Notes under the pieces: model-generated
What the model was told of the DNA's origin: nothing
Databases searched by the model: none
What the model saw: only the letters and a program-made list of their open reading frames with translations
Translations under genes and position numbers: made by a program
Part shown: piece by piece, positions 1-9,640 of the stretch
How positions within the stretch are numbered: position 1 is the stretch's first letter
Layout of the letters: the number at the start of each line of letters is the position of its first letter
Assembly (NCBI GenBank): GCA_009841405.1
Contig: VXLV01000140.1
Coordinates: forward strand, 1 to 60,412
Direction of reading: 5' to 3'
DNA: 60,412 nucleotides
From: Chloroflexota bacterium
GTDB taxonomy: Bacteria; Chloroflexota; Anaerolineae; Aggregatilineales; Phototrophicaceae

Positions 1-3
1 GAA

Positions 4-31
4 ACACCAGTATACTCTCTCTACTTGGTGT
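4..31. terminator. Imperfect stem-loop downstream of ruvA
   Basis: The arm acaccagta (4-12) pairs with tacttggtgt (22-31) with one bulged base and a pyrimidine-rich loop. It lies about 55 nt past the ruvA stop and is followed on the plus strand by a T run (gttttt). It could end transcription of ruvA (minus strand) or of a gene left of the window. Only the stem is seen; the terminator role is inference. Confidence 0.35.
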
Positions 32-85
32 CCAGTTTTTCGGGACCACTACAGGTAAAACCGCGCCGCTTTCGCCCCGGTCGGG

Positions 86-661
86 TCATCCGCCCAGATT
101 TTGCAGGGCGATGCGCACACGCTCTTCGACGTCATCCGGCGCCCCAAGCGGAATCGACTGAATCGCCGCTTGCGCTTCTACAACGCTGTATCCCAGTCCG
201 GTCAACGCGTCCAGCAAGACGCCGCTGTCATCGTCTTCGGCGGCCAGCGGCAGGCTGTCCAGTCCGCCGGCGATCTTGTCTTGCAACTCAAGCACAATCT
301 TCTGCGCCGTTTTCTTGCCGATGCCGGGTACGCGGTTGATGATTTCCGGCCGGTCGTTGACAACGGCGCTGCGCAGATTGTCGACGCTAAGCGTGCTCAA
401 TATGGCGACCGCCAGCTTTGGCCCGATGCCGCTGATTTTGAGCACGGCGTCGAAGACTTCGCGCTCGCCCGCCGTCGCGAATCCGTACAGTGTAAGCGAC
501 TCCTCGCGCACGACAAGCCGCGTGTACAAAAATACGCGCTCGGATTGGAGTTTTTCGATAGTGGTGAAAGGCGCGTAGACCTCAAGCCCGACGCCGCCCA
601 GCGACACCACGACGTGATCCGCGCTCTTGGCAACCAGATTGCCCTCCAGTGTGGTAATCAT
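86..661 (-). CDS. ruvA: Holliday junction branch migration protein RuvA
   Basis: RuvA tetramers bind the four-way DNA junction and load the RuvB motor during recombinational repair in the cytoplasm. The 191-residue product has the family's usual length and order: an N-terminal OB-fold (about 1-62), two helix-hairpin-helix motifs (SGIGPKLA near 75 and PGIGKKTA near 112), a flexible acidic linker (EDDDSG) and a small C-terminal domain III (about 148-191, DALTGLGYS) that contacts RuvB. It is the last gene of a yebC-ruvC-ruvA run, 15 nt after ruvC. Its partner ruvB is not adjacent but lies about 25 kb away at 25523-26563. Assignment is secure. Confidence 0.97.
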   Translation of the reverse strand: MITTLEGNLVAKSADHVVVSLGGVGLEVYAPFTTIEKLQSERVFLYTRLVVREESLTLYGFATAGEREVFDAVLKISGIGPKLAVAILSTLSVDNLRSAVVNDRPEIINRVPGIGKKTAQKIVLELQDKIAGGLDSLPLAAEDDDSGVLLDALTGLGYSVVEAQAAIQSIPLGAPDDVEERVRIALQNLGG

Positions 662-676
662 AGCCGGCGGCTACCC

Positions 677-1171
677 TCAAGCGCCCTCAAAGTCGTGCAA
701 GCGATAACTATGCAAGTCGGTAATGGCGACGGCGAGCGCGTCCGCCGCGTCATCCGGTCTCGGCGCCTTGTCCAGCCCAAGCAGCAGCCGCGTCATCTCT
801 TTCATCTGGCTCTTGTCGGCGCCGCCATAACCGCAGACCGCCTGCTTGACTGCATTGGGCTTGTACTCGGCGACGACCAAATTCGCCTGGCTCAGCGTCA
901 ACAAGACCACGCCGCGCGCCTGGGCTACGGTAATCGCAGTCGTGACATTGCGCGAAAAGAACAACTCCTCGACACCGGCGCGGTCCGGCCGATATTCGCG
1001 AATCAGCGCATCCAATTCATCGTGTATCTGACGAAGTCGCTCCGGCATCGGCGTGCCCGCCTTGGTGCGGATCACATCGTAAGCCAACGCCTCCAATTCG
1101 CCATCGCCGCGCTCGCGAACGAGTCCGTAACCCAGTGACGCAGTGCCGGGATCAATGCCCAAAGAAATCAT
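677..1171 (-). CDS. ruvC: Crossover junction endodeoxyribonuclease RuvC
   Basis: RuvC is the Mg-dependent resolvase that nicks Holliday junctions symmetrically. The 164-residue protein starts MISLGIDPGTAS; the four catalytic acids of the RNase H-like fold are visible as D7 (GIDPG), E68 (GVEELFF), D141 and D144 (DDAADALAVAI). The K-x-x-A-V-C-G-Y-G segment (about 109-116) is the usual junction-contacting region. The ATG start lies one base after the yebC stop codon, so the two genes are almost certainly co-transcribed and perhaps translationally coupled. All catalytic residues are intact. Confidence 0.97.
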   Translation of the reverse strand: MISLGIDPGTASLGYGLVRERGDGELEALAYDVIRTKAGTPMPERLRQIHDELDALIREYRPDRAGVEELFFSRNVTTAITVAQARGVVLLTLSQANLVVAEYKPNAVKQAVCGYGGADKSQMKEMTRLLLGLDKAPRPDDAADALAVAITDLHSYRLHDFEGA

Positions 1172-1172
1172 G

Positions 1173-1919
1173 CTAGGACTCGTAGGCGGCCAGGACTTCG
1201 TCAGTGATGCTCAAGTTGCAGGCGACGCTCTGCACGTCGTCGGTCTCTTCCAGCGTCTCCATGAGCCGCATGTTCTGCAGCGCCTTGGACTTGGAAATAT
1301 CCAGCTCGTTCTGCGGGAACCAACGCAACTCGCAATCGTCTAACTGATAGCCGGCTTGCGACAGCGCCTGTTCCACCGCCGAGAATTCGTCGCGCGGCGT
1401 ATAAACCGTGACGATTCCCTCTTCGTCAACGACATCTTCGGCGCCCGCTTCCGCCGCCTCCAGAAAGAGCTCGTCAAAGTCGCTCTCGCCTTTGATGGTG
1501 ATATAGCCCTTCTGATCGAATTGCCACATCACCGCGCCATTGGTGGCCAGGCTGCCCTCATGTTTGCTGAAAGCGTGCTTGATTTCGGCCAATGCCCGGT
1601 TTCTGTTATCCGTCAGGATCTCGACGATGTAGGCGACGCCTTCGGGCCCATAACCCTCGTAGCGTATTTCAACGACTTCGCCGCCGGCAATTTCACCCGT
1701 GCCTTTTTTGATGGCGCGCTCGATATTCTCCTTGGGCATATTGGCGGCGCGGGCTTTGGCAATCGCAAGCTTGAGGCGGGGATTGGCGCCCTCGTCGCCT
1801 CCGCCTTCGCGCGCGGCCACCATGATGTCGCGCCCCAGCCGCGTGAAGATCTTGGCGCGTTTCGCGTCTTCCGCGCCCTTCTTCCGCTTGATAGTCGACC
1901 ACTTGCTGTGTCCGGACAT
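1173..1919 (-). CDS. yebC: YebC/PmpR family protein
   Basis: Members of this family were first described as DNA-binding transcriptional regulators (PmpR) and later implicated in relieving ribosome stalling at proline-rich stretches. The 248-residue protein begins with the diagnostic MSGHSKWSTIKRKKG and continues with the ARxGG segment and the NMPKENIERAIKKGTGE stretch; full family length is present. It is the first gene of the yebC-ruvC-ruvA run, an order seen in many bacteria. An AGGGAAGGGATG-type purine tract precedes the ATG. Identification is secure; which of the two proposed functions applies here cannot be read from sequence. Confidence 0.95.
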   Translation of the reverse strand: MSGHSKWSTIKRKKGAEDAKRAKIFTRLGRDIMVAAREGGGDEGANPRLKLAIAKARAANMPKENIERAIKKGTGEIAGGEVVEIRYEGYGPEGVAYIVEILTDNRNRALAEIKHAFSKHEGSLATNGAVMWQFDQKGYITIKGESDFDELFLEAAEAGAEDVVDEEGIVTVYTPRDEFSAVEQALSQAGYQLDDCELRWFPQNELDISKSKALQNMRLMETLEETDDVQSVACNLSITDEVLAAYES

Positions 1920-1942
1920 GGACGCATCCCTTCCCTGACACG

Positions 1943-2010
1943 TTGACGTCTATAAGTACGACGATTATAGCCTATTCCGCGCGCTGATTTAAGGCACACA
2001 GTGCTATAAT
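1943..2010 (+). promoter_or_regulatory. Candidate promoters for the FecR-like/zinc-ribbon pair
   Basis: A TTGACG hexamer (1943-1948) is followed after 17 nt by TATAGC (1966-1971). A second perfect TATAAT lies at 2005-2010, about 40 nt before the ATG at 2052, without a good -35. The same AT-rich stretch read on the minus strand contains TATAAT (1964-1969) and may serve yebC. These are consensus matches only. Confidence 0.4.
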
Positions 2011-2051
2011 ACGATGGCATAATTCCAGATAGTTTGTCAAAGCGCGCCTTA

Positions 2052-3455
2052 ATGGATGTAATGCAGCAGGCTGAGGATATCATTGAAGCAGCCAGCGAAG
2101 AATCTGAATTCCAATACCAGGGACCAGTCCCGCCCGAACGTATCGCCTGGATCGTCATGCTGGGCGCCTTCCTACTCTTTTGCACCGTTACCCTGACGAC
2201 CATATTCGGCGTCTACCATTACCTGTTTCGCTCGACTGTGCCCATGGCGGCCGTGCTGCAAGTATCGAAGGGCACCGTCGGCATCACTGGCCCCGACCTT
2301 GTCGTCGCCGCCGAACGCGAGCGCGACGACCTGACCAGTTCGGTCACGAGCGTCAGCACAGATTCTCTATCGCAAGCCACAATCCAAATCAAAGACCTGG
2401 ACGAAGGCGAGTTCGAGACGGCCGAACTCCTGGCCGCGGTCACGCTCCAGGGGAATACGCTGGTCACCTTCAATCATGCCAACCGTCCGCGCTTTGAATG
2501 GGGACGTATCCCGCAACGCATACAATTCTCTCGCCTGGATGGCATGCTCGACATCTTGATCGCCGGCGTCAGCAATCGTACCCCCTTCCTCATGGATTTC
2601 TACAGCGACAGCCTGAGCAGCGACAAAGGCGTCCACGTCCAATTCGAAAGCAACGGCCGCTTCCGCCTCAGCGTGTCCGAAGATGAAGTCCGCCTACTGA
2701 GCCTGGCAGGCGAGGCGGTCGTATACTTCCGCGACGAACCGAGCCGCCGCGAGTCGGCCAAAAGTGGCAACGAACTGGTCGTGCGAATCGGCGCGCGCAG
2801 CATGACGCAACTCCAGTCGCAGCCTAACGTGCTGAAGAACGGCGAATTCAGCCTGTTGCAGGACAGTGGGGCAACGCGCGCGCTGAATGACTGGCGCTGC
2901 AGCATTCGGCAACAGCAAGCGCCCCCGGGCGATTTCTCGCTGGCGCGCTTCGACGGGCGCGTCGCCTTAAGATTGCGCCGCCTTAATAACGCCCAGTCCA
3001 ATGGCGAGGTGCGCTGTACGCAGACATTCGCCGGGGCAGGCCTGGATGTGCAGGGTTATGACACCGTGCGCGTCGTGACCACTTTCCTGCCCAATTACCA
3101 AAACCTCAGCGTTTGTGGGCGCGCGGCCAGCGAATGTCCTCTCATGCTACAGGTCAACTACGAGTACGTCGATGAAGACGAACGCCGCCAAGACGCCGAA
3201 TGGTACCGCGGCTTCTATTATGCCCCCGACATTTCCGGGGTCGTCCGCAAGCGCTGCGATACCTGTATTCAGGATCACCTGGATATCAATCCGGCCGTGT
3301 GGCACACCTTCGATTCCGATAATCTCTTTAATCTCATCGTCGAAGAGGAGCGGCCGGCCACAATCAAGTCCCTGTCTTTCTACGCCTCGGGCCATCAGTT
3401 TGATACGCTGATCAGCGAGATGGCATTGCTGCTGAGCAATTCAGCCGCCGGCTGA
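2052..3455 (+). CDS. Membrane-anchored FecR-like protein with C-terminal jelly-roll-like domain
   Basis: The 467-residue product has a cytoplasmic N-terminus of about 40 residues rich in Glu, one transmembrane helix (about 36-58, IAWIVMLGAFLLFCTVTLTTI) and a large extracytoplasmic part. The region from about 120 to 260 resembles FecR-type beta domains (LSLAGEAVVYFRD, ELVVRIGARS). From about 275 a jelly-roll/carbohydrate-binding-like module begins (VLKNGEFS...DW) with paired cysteines (CGRAASEC, CDTC). I chose the ATG at 2052 over an in-frame TTG at 2034, though neither has a strong ribosome site. It sits 45 nt before a zinc-ribbon membrane protein, likely one transcript. No TonB or sigma partner is nearby, so a FecR signalling role is not supported; ligand unknown. 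Confidence 0.65.
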   Translation: MDVMQQAEDIIEAASEESEFQYQGPVPPERIAWIVMLGAFLLFCTVTLTTIFGVYHYLFRSTVPMAAVLQVSKGTVGITGPDLVVAAERERDDLTSSVTSVSTDSLSQATIQIKDLDEGEFETAELLAAVTLQGNTLVTFNHANRPRFEWGRIPQRIQFSRLDGMLDILIAGVSNRTPFLMDFYSDSLSSDKGVHVQFESNGRFRLSVSEDEVRLLSLAGEAVVYFRDEPSRRESAKSGNELVVRIGARSMTQLQSQPNVLKNGEFSLLQDSGATRALNDWRCSIRQQQAPPGDFSLARFDGRVALRLRRLNNAQSNGEVRCTQTFAGAGLDVQGYDTVRVVTTFLPNYQNLSVCGRAASECPLMLQVNYEYVDEDERRQDAEWYRGFYYAPDISGVVRKRCDTCIQDHLDINPAVWHTFDSDNLFNLIVEEERPATIKSLSFYASGHQFDTLISEMALLLSNSAAG

Positions 3456-3500
3456 GTCCAGGGCGTCGTGGGACAAACGAATCTGGCAGGAGTTTGACGC

Positions 3501-4031
3501 ATGTCTGAAAGCCTGAACGATTTCTTGCTAATCGCTACCGTATTCGCGGCTGTGGTCATTGCCGCCTTCTGGCTGGCAATTGTCATGTGGGCCTATCGCG
3601 ATATGCGCTCGCGCTCCCGGGATCCGCTCGCCCAGTTCCTTGTCGCCATTCTCGTCTTTCTGCTCAACGCGCCGGGCTTGTTCATATACATTCTGTTGCG
3701 CCCGCGCGAGACGCTGTCGGCCGCCTATGAGCGCTCGCTGGAAGAAGAGGCGCTTTTGCAGGAGATTGAAGAACGGCCCGGCTGCCCCGGTTGCGGCCAG
3801 CGCGTTCAGCACGATTGGCAAGCTTGTCCGAATTGTCATCACCGGCTGAAAAAAGCCTGCGTCAACTGCGACTACCTGTTGGAGCTGCCCTGGAACATCT
3901 GCCCGCGCTGCACCGTCAGCCAGGTCAGCTACACCTCAGACGGCATGATCGCGACGAATTCGCGTCACGTCCAGCCCTCGGAACCAGACCCCATCGACGC
4001 CAAGTGGGTCGCCTCTCAGCAATTCGATTAG
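3501..4031 (+). CDS. Two-TM double zinc ribbon protein
   Basis: The 176-residue protein has two transmembrane helices (about 8-30 and 45-66) followed by a charged linker and a double zinc ribbon: CPGCGQ...CPNC (about 93-110) and CVNCDY...CPRC (about 120-138), eight cysteines in four CxxC knuckles. The tail after about 145 looks disordered. This matches the DZR-type proteins common in Chloroflexota, whose function is generally unknown; the ribbon may bind protein rather than nucleic acid. A GGAG ribosome site precedes the ATG. It follows the FecR-like gene by 45 nt, suggesting a joint envelope function. Confidence 0.75.
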   Translation: MSESLNDFLLIATVFAAVVIAAFWLAIVMWAYRDMRSRSRDPLAQFLVAILVFLLNAPGLFIYILLRPRETLSAAYERSLEEEALLQEIEERPGCPGCGQRVQHDWQACPNCHHRLKKACVNCDYLLELPWNICPRCTVSQVSYTSDGMIATNSRHVQPSEPDPIDAKWVASQQFD

Positions 4032-4067
4032 CGGATCACTCGTGGGCTGCCAGACGTCACGCGCCGC

Positions 4068-5537
4068 CTAGACTTCGCCTTCTTCGCCCACGGTGTGAAT
4101 CTTGATGAGGTTGGTCTGGCCATCAATGCCGAAGGGCACGCCCGCGATAATCACCACTCGGTCGCCCCGTTGAACCAGTCCCTTGTCGTGCGCCGCGCGA
4201 ATCGTGATGCTGACCATTTCATCAATTGTCGTAAACTCGTCGACATGAAGCGGCGCTACGCCCCATACCAGCGCCATGCGACGCTGCGTTTTGGCGTTTG
4301 GCGTCATGCAAAGTATCCGCGTATTGGGCCGCTCCATAGCGATGCGCCGCGTGGTGTAGCCCGATATGCTGGTGGTCACAATCGCCTTCGGCTTGATAAC
4401 CTGCGTTATGTCCGAAGTCGCCTTGCTGATCGCGATTGAAATATCTTCCAGGTCGCTGCGCCCTGCTGTCGCTTCGATCTCGTGGCTGATGCCCGGCCCG
4501 CCGAAGTTCTTCAGGTTGCGCTCCGCGATCGAGGCGATCTCGCTCATCACTTCCACCGAGCGCACCGGGTAGCTGCCGCTGGCGCTCTCGGCGCTGAGCA
4601 TGATGGCGTCGGTGCCGTCAAGGATGGCATTGTAGACATCGCTCGCTTCAGCCCGCGTCGGGCGCGGATTGTCCGTCATCGACTCCAGCATCTGCGTCGC
4701 CGTAATCACCGGTATCGCCGCCGCATTGCAAAGCTTGATGATGCGCTTCTGATGAAAGGGCACTTCTTCCGCCGGCGTTTCCAAGCCGAGGTCGCCGCGC
4801 GCCACCATGATGCCATCGCAGACGTCGATAATGTCTTCGATATTCTCCAGCGCTTCGCCCATCTCAATCTTGGCGACGATCGCCGCTTCCGCGCCCAGCT
4901 GCGACATCAGCAGCTTCAACTCGCGAATATCGTTGGCGGAGCGGACAAAGGACATCGCGATATAGTCGCAGCCTTGCGCCAACGCGAATTCAATATCGGC
5001 GCGGTCCTTCTCGGTGATGGCGGATAGCGTCAGCCGAGCGTTCGGCGCTGACACGCCCTTGCGTGACCTTAGCGCGCCGCCAACCACCACTTCGCAATCC
5101 AGGTTGCGACCGTCAGCCGCCAAAACCTGAAATTGCAGATTCCCGTCGTCCAGCAGCAGCGTCGTCCCGGCCACTATGTCTTGCACGAATTCCGGGTGTG
5201 GCAGCGACACCAATCCGTTGGCGCCCAGCACAGCGTCCGTGGTCAAGGTAATCGAATCGCCGATCTCCAGCGCCATCGGCTCCGATTGCAAGCGACCGAT
5301 GCGTATCTTCGGCCCCTGAATATCGCACAGAATCGCGACCACGCTGTCCTCTTCGGCAGCGATCCGCCGGATGCGGTCGATGGTCTCGCCGTGCGATATC
5401 TGATCGCCATGCGAAAAGTTAATGCGCGCCACATTCATGCCGGCGCGGATCATCTGTCGCAGCGTGTCAGAATCGCGAGACGCGGGGCCGATCGTGGCTA
5501 CGATTTTGGTGTGTTTGCTGTGCAAGCCAAGCCGCAC
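4068..5537 (-). CDS. pyk: Pyruvate kinase
   Basis: Transfers phosphate from phosphoenolpyruvate to ADP in the last step of glycolysis. The 489-residue protein shows the N-terminal TKIVATIGPAS, the substrate/metal segment around GDLGLETPAEEVP, ITATQMLESM with the following domain-A motifs, the B-domain, and a complete C-terminal allosteric domain with TSISGYTTRRIA. The start is GTG, backed by an AGGGGGAGAG ribosome site. It lies 40 nt after eno, so the two final glycolytic enzymes form one transcript. No extra PEP-utiliser domain is present. Confidence 0.96.
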   Translation of the reverse strand: MRLGLHSKHTKIVATIGPASRDSDTLRQMIRAGMNVARINFSHGDQISHGETIDRIRRIAAEEDSVVAILCDIQGPKIRIGRLQSEPMALEIGDSITLTTDAVLGANGLVSLPHPEFVQDIVAGTTLLLDDGNLQFQVLAADGRNLDCEVVVGGALRSRKGVSAPNARLTLSAITEKDRADIEFALAQGCDYIAMSFVRSANDIRELKLLMSQLGAEAAIVAKIEMGEALENIEDIIDVCDGIMVARGDLGLETPAEEVPFHQKRIIKLCNAAAIPVITATQMLESMTDNPRPTRAEASDVYNAILDGTDAIMLSAESASGSYPVRSVEVMSEIASIAERNLKNFGGPGISHEIEATAGRSDLEDISIAISKATSDITQVIKPKAIVTTSISGYTTRRIAMERPNTRILCMTPNAKTQRRMALVWGVAPLHVDEFTTIDEMVSITIRAAHDKGLVQRGDRVVIIAGVPFGIDGQTNLIKIHTVGEEGEV

Positions 5538-5577
5538 GCTTCTCTCCCCCTTGTCTGACGAGCCCGATCGCCCACTA

Positions 5578-6873
<1,296 letters not shown>

Positions 6874-7065
6874 CTATCATGTCTCCAATTGTGGTCCGCT
6901 ACAGGCTTGCAGTCCCGCCAAACGTACAATTTCAGCCTGACATGATTATATAGCATCCGCCGCAAATATACAGGCAGTCGCTCGTCGCGGAGCCGCAGAA
7001 GTTGTTCCACGACAGTCATTCGAATGAATGCGCCATTAGAGACCTGCCCAAATAATCGCCAGGCC

Positions 7066-7091
7066 TGTAGGGGCGAGCCATTGGCTCGCCC
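7066..7091. repeat. TGTAGGGGCGA-type palindromic repeat, copy 1
   Basis: The unit begins tgtag and then forms a near-perfect palindrome: gggcgagcca pairs with tggctcgccc around a single T. A related unit lies 86 nt downstream with the same first 11 bases (tgtaggggcga) and a different stem core. Conserved outer ends with a compensated, variable core are typical of dispersed intergenic hairpin repeats. Confidence 0.7.
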
Positions 7092-7151
7092 GTCGACCTC
7101 GCAATATACCTTGCGTCCGCCAGTGCCGGACTTCTCCTCCCTGTCGAATTC

Positions 7152-7177
7152 TGTAGGGGCGACTCTGTGAGTCGCCC
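7152..7177. repeat. TGTAGGGGCGA-type palindromic repeat, copy 2
   Basis: It shares tgtaggggcga with copy 1 and has the stem gggcgact/agtcgccc (7157-7164 and 7170-7177) with loop ctgtg. Differences from copy 1 are compensated in both arms, so the hairpin rather than the primary sequence is kept. Both copies are in the same orientation. Confidence 0.7.
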
Positions 7178-7296
7178 ACAGCCCCACGCGGCGGGTTGCT
7201 GGGCGCGCTGTGCCCCACCCAGCTTGCGCATTGCCGGCCAACCCACAAGTGAACTACAATGAGAGCGAAAAGATACGGACGAGCAGAGCCTGCATC

Positions 7297-8475
7297 ATGC
7301 GCAAGACACGCGACGTCTACCTGGATTACTCCGCTTCAACGCCCGTCGACCCGCGCGTGCTGGAAGCGATGATGCCCTATTTCAGCGACGTCTACGGCAA
7401 TCCCTCGTCGACGCACCGCTATGGTCGTGAGGCCGACCGCGCCATCGAAACAGCGCGCGAGACGGTGGCCGCCATTTTGAACTGCCGGCCCGCCGAAATC
7501 ATCTTCACCAGCGGCGGCTCTGAGAGCGACAATCTGGCGCTGCGAGGCGCGGCCTGGCGCGCGCGAAAGCAGGGCAGGCCGGCAAAGCTGATCACGTCGC
7601 CGGTGGAACACAGCGCCGTCAGCGGCGCCGTCCAGCAATTGGGCGATGTAATGGATTTCGAAACGGAAATCGTGCCCGTCGACCGCTACGGCTTGATCGA
7701 CCAGGCGGCCTATGCCGCGGCTAGCGCGGACGGCGGCGCGGTCGCCAGCGTGATTTACGCCAACAACGAGCTGGGCAGCGTCAACGACTTGCCGGCGCTC
7801 TCCCGCATCGCCCGCGCAAGCGATATTCTGTTTCACACAGACGCCGTGCAGGCCGGCGGTCAACTGACGCTTGACGTTGAACAGCTCGGCGTCGATATGC
7901 TCAGCCTGTCGGCGCACAAATTCTACGGCCCCAAAGGCGTGGGTATTCTGTACTTAAGAGAAGGCGTTGATCTCGTGCCGACGCAAACCGGCGGCGGGCA
8001 CGAAGCCGGTCGCCGCGCCGGAACGCATAATACCCCCTTTATCGTCGGGCTGGCAAAAGCGCTGCAGCTGGCATACGCGGAGCGCGAAGAACGCAATGCA
8101 CGCTTCCGCCGCCTGCGCGACCGGATCATCGACGCAGTGTTGGGGCGCTTGCCCGCGGCCGAGCTCAGCGGCCATCCCGAGCGCAGGTTACCCTCGCACG
8201 CGAGCTTTGTGTTGAACGGCATCGACGTCAATGCGCTGCTGATGCACCTGGATTTGAAGGGCGTGGCCGTCAGCAGCGGCTCCGCTTGCATGAACGGCAA
8301 TCCGGAACCGGCCGAGTCGCTACTGGCGGCCGGCTACACGGCCGAGCAGGCCAAAAGCGGTCTGCGACTATCCGTCGGCCTGGGCACGACTGAAGCCGAT
8401 ATCGATTACGCCCTGGATGTACTGGTAGCCGCGGTCGGCAAGTTAAGCCGCCTGCGCCGGGAGCCAGCCCCGTGA
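7297..8475 (+). CDS. iscS: Cysteine desulfurase (NifS/IscS type)
   Basis: A PLP enzyme that converts cysteine to alanine and transfers persulfide sulfur to acceptors. The 392-residue protein shows the N-terminal YLDYSASTPVDP, GNPSSTH, the PLP lysine K208 in SLSAHKFYGPKG, and the catalytic cysteine C331 in SSGSACMNG on a long loop of the NifS/IscS class. I start at the ATG at 7297 because upstream in-frame codons run into repeat-containing intergenic sequence. The stop overlaps the mnmA GTG by 4 nt, so the desulfurase most likely feeds sulfur to MnmA for tRNA thiolation. No iscU or iscR is adjacent, so the symbol is by class only. Confidence 0.9.
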   Translation: MRKTRDVYLDYSASTPVDPRVLEAMMPYFSDVYGNPSSTHRYGREADRAIETARETVAAILNCRPAEIIFTSGGSESDNLALRGAAWRARKQGRPAKLITSPVEHSAVSGAVQQLGDVMDFETEIVPVDRYGLIDQAAYAAASADGGAVASVIYANNELGSVNDLPALSRIARASDILFHTDAVQAGGQLTLDVEQLGVDMLSLSAHKFYGPKGVGILYLREGVDLVPTQTGGGHEAGRRAGTHNTPFIVGLAKALQLAYAEREERNARFRRLRDRIIDAVLGRLPAAELSGHPERRLPSHASFVLNGIDVNALLMHLDLKGVAVSSGSACMNGNPEPAESLLAAGYTAEQAKSGLRLSVGLGTTEADIDYALDVLVAAVGKLSRLRREPAP

Positions 8476-9602
8476 GCCGCGCGCAGACCCGCGTGGTCGT
8501 GGCGATGAGCGGCGGCGTCGACAGTTCGGTCGCCGCGGCGCTGATGGTCCGGGCCGGCTACGATGTCGTCGGCATGATGATGCGCTTGTGGACCGATGAC
8601 GCCCTGGGCGGCGCCGAGCACAACCGCTGCTGCACGCCCGAGCAGATGAGCGACGCCCGCCGCATTGCCGACAAGCTCGGCATTCCCTTTTACGTGCTGG
8701 ACACCAAGGACATATTCCGCAGCACTGTAGTGCAGTACTTCGTCGACCAGCATCGGGACGGCTATACCCCTAACCCCTGCCTTGCCTGCAACCGCCATAT
8801 CCGTTTCGACTGGCTGCTCAACCATGCCCTGGCCCTGGACGCCGATTACCTGGCCACCGGTCACTACGCGCGGATCACGCCGAATCCCGCCGGCGGCTGG
8901 AGCCTGCGTCAGGGGCTGGACCCCGAGAAAGACCAGAGCTACGTCCTCAGCGTCATGGGACAGTCGCAGCTGGCGCGTACGCTCTTTCCGGTCGGCGAAT
9001 ACCACAAGCGCGAAGTCCGCGAACTAGCGAACGAGCTGGGACTGAATGTCGCCGGCAAGAAAGACAGCCAGGATCTCTGCTTTCTGGGCAACAGCGACTA
9101 TCGCGATTTTCTGCGCTTGCACGCTCCCGATGTGATGACGCCGGGACCCATCTTGAATTCGGAGGGCGAGTTGTTGGGCGAGCACGCGGGCTTGGCAAAT
9201 TACACCATTGGTCAACGCAAGGGATTGGGCATTTCATCAAACGCGCCGCTCTACGTGCTGGCCATGAACCCCTACAAGAATGCGTTGGTTGTCGGCGCCC
9301 GTGACGAGTTGGGTCGGGACCGGCTGATCGCGACTGACGTCAATTGGGTGGCCGGCGCGCCGCCGGCGGCGACTTTCCGCGCTGAGGTCAAGATTCGCTA
9401 CCGCGCTGCAGCCCAGCCAGCCACAATCGCGGTCGGCGAGCGGCAAACAGCCAGCGTCGTATTTGACGAGCCGCAGCGCGACATCACGCCCGGGCAGGCG
9501 GCGGTCATGTATCAGGGCGACATCTGCCTCGGGGGCGGCGTCATCGCCAAGTTTGCCGAAAGCGAACTTTCCCCGGACGTGGCTGCCCTGGCCGCGCTTT
9601 AG
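8472..9602 (+). CDS. mnmA: tRNA-specific 2-thiouridylase MnmA
   Basis: Thiolates U34 of Lys, Glu and Gln tRNAs using ATP activation and persulfide sulfur. The 376-residue product has the PP-loop SGGVDSSV (about 13-20), the catalytic pair C103 (NPCLACN) and C203 (SQDLCFLG), and the GQRKGLG segment of the central domain, followed by a C-terminal beta-barrel. Both catalytic cysteines are present. It starts at GTG overlapping the desulfurase stop by 4 nt, a textbook coupling of sulfur donor and acceptor. Confidence 0.96.
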   Translation: MSRAQTRVVVAMSGGVDSSVAAALMVRAGYDVVGMMMRLWTDDALGGAEHNRCCTPEQMSDARRIADKLGIPFYVLDTKDIFRSTVVQYFVDQHRDGYTPNPCLACNRHIRFDWLLNHALALDADYLATGHYARITPNPAGGWSLRQGLDPEKDQSYVLSVMGQSQLARTLFPVGEYHKREVRELANELGLNVAGKKDSQDLCFLGNSDYRDFLRLHAPDVMTPGPILNSEGELLGEHAGLANYTIGQRKGLGISSNAPLYVLAMNPYKNALVVGARDELGRDRLIATDVNWVAGAPPAATFRAEVKIRYRAAAQPATIAVGERQTASVVFDEPQRDITPGQAAVMYQGDICLGGGVIAKFAESELSPDVAALAAL

Positions 9603-9640
9603 CAACGCGGACGCTCTGACAAACCGGCACGCCGCCAGCT

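Larger units (their letters stand above)
6874..7296. other. 423-nt divergent intergenic region between eno and the cysteine desulfurase gene
   Basis: It holds the eno leader with a minus-strand TATAAT (6945-6950) and two palindromic repeat units (7066-7091 and 7152-7177), then the 5' region of the cysteine desulfurase gene. The several short reading frames across 6800-7250 start or end inside the repeats and look like chance. No tRNA-like cloverleaf was found by eye. Confidence 0.6.

Noticed and set aside
101..1138. 345-codon plus-strand open frame across ruvA and ruvC
   Set aside because: Both minus-strand genes are unmistakable; the plus frame is an antisense shadow, common at this GC content.
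7016..7248. Several 70-76 codon minus-strand frames near 7.0-7.25 kb
   Set aside because: They run through the palindromic repeats and into no recognisable protein; typical of repeat-derived frames.
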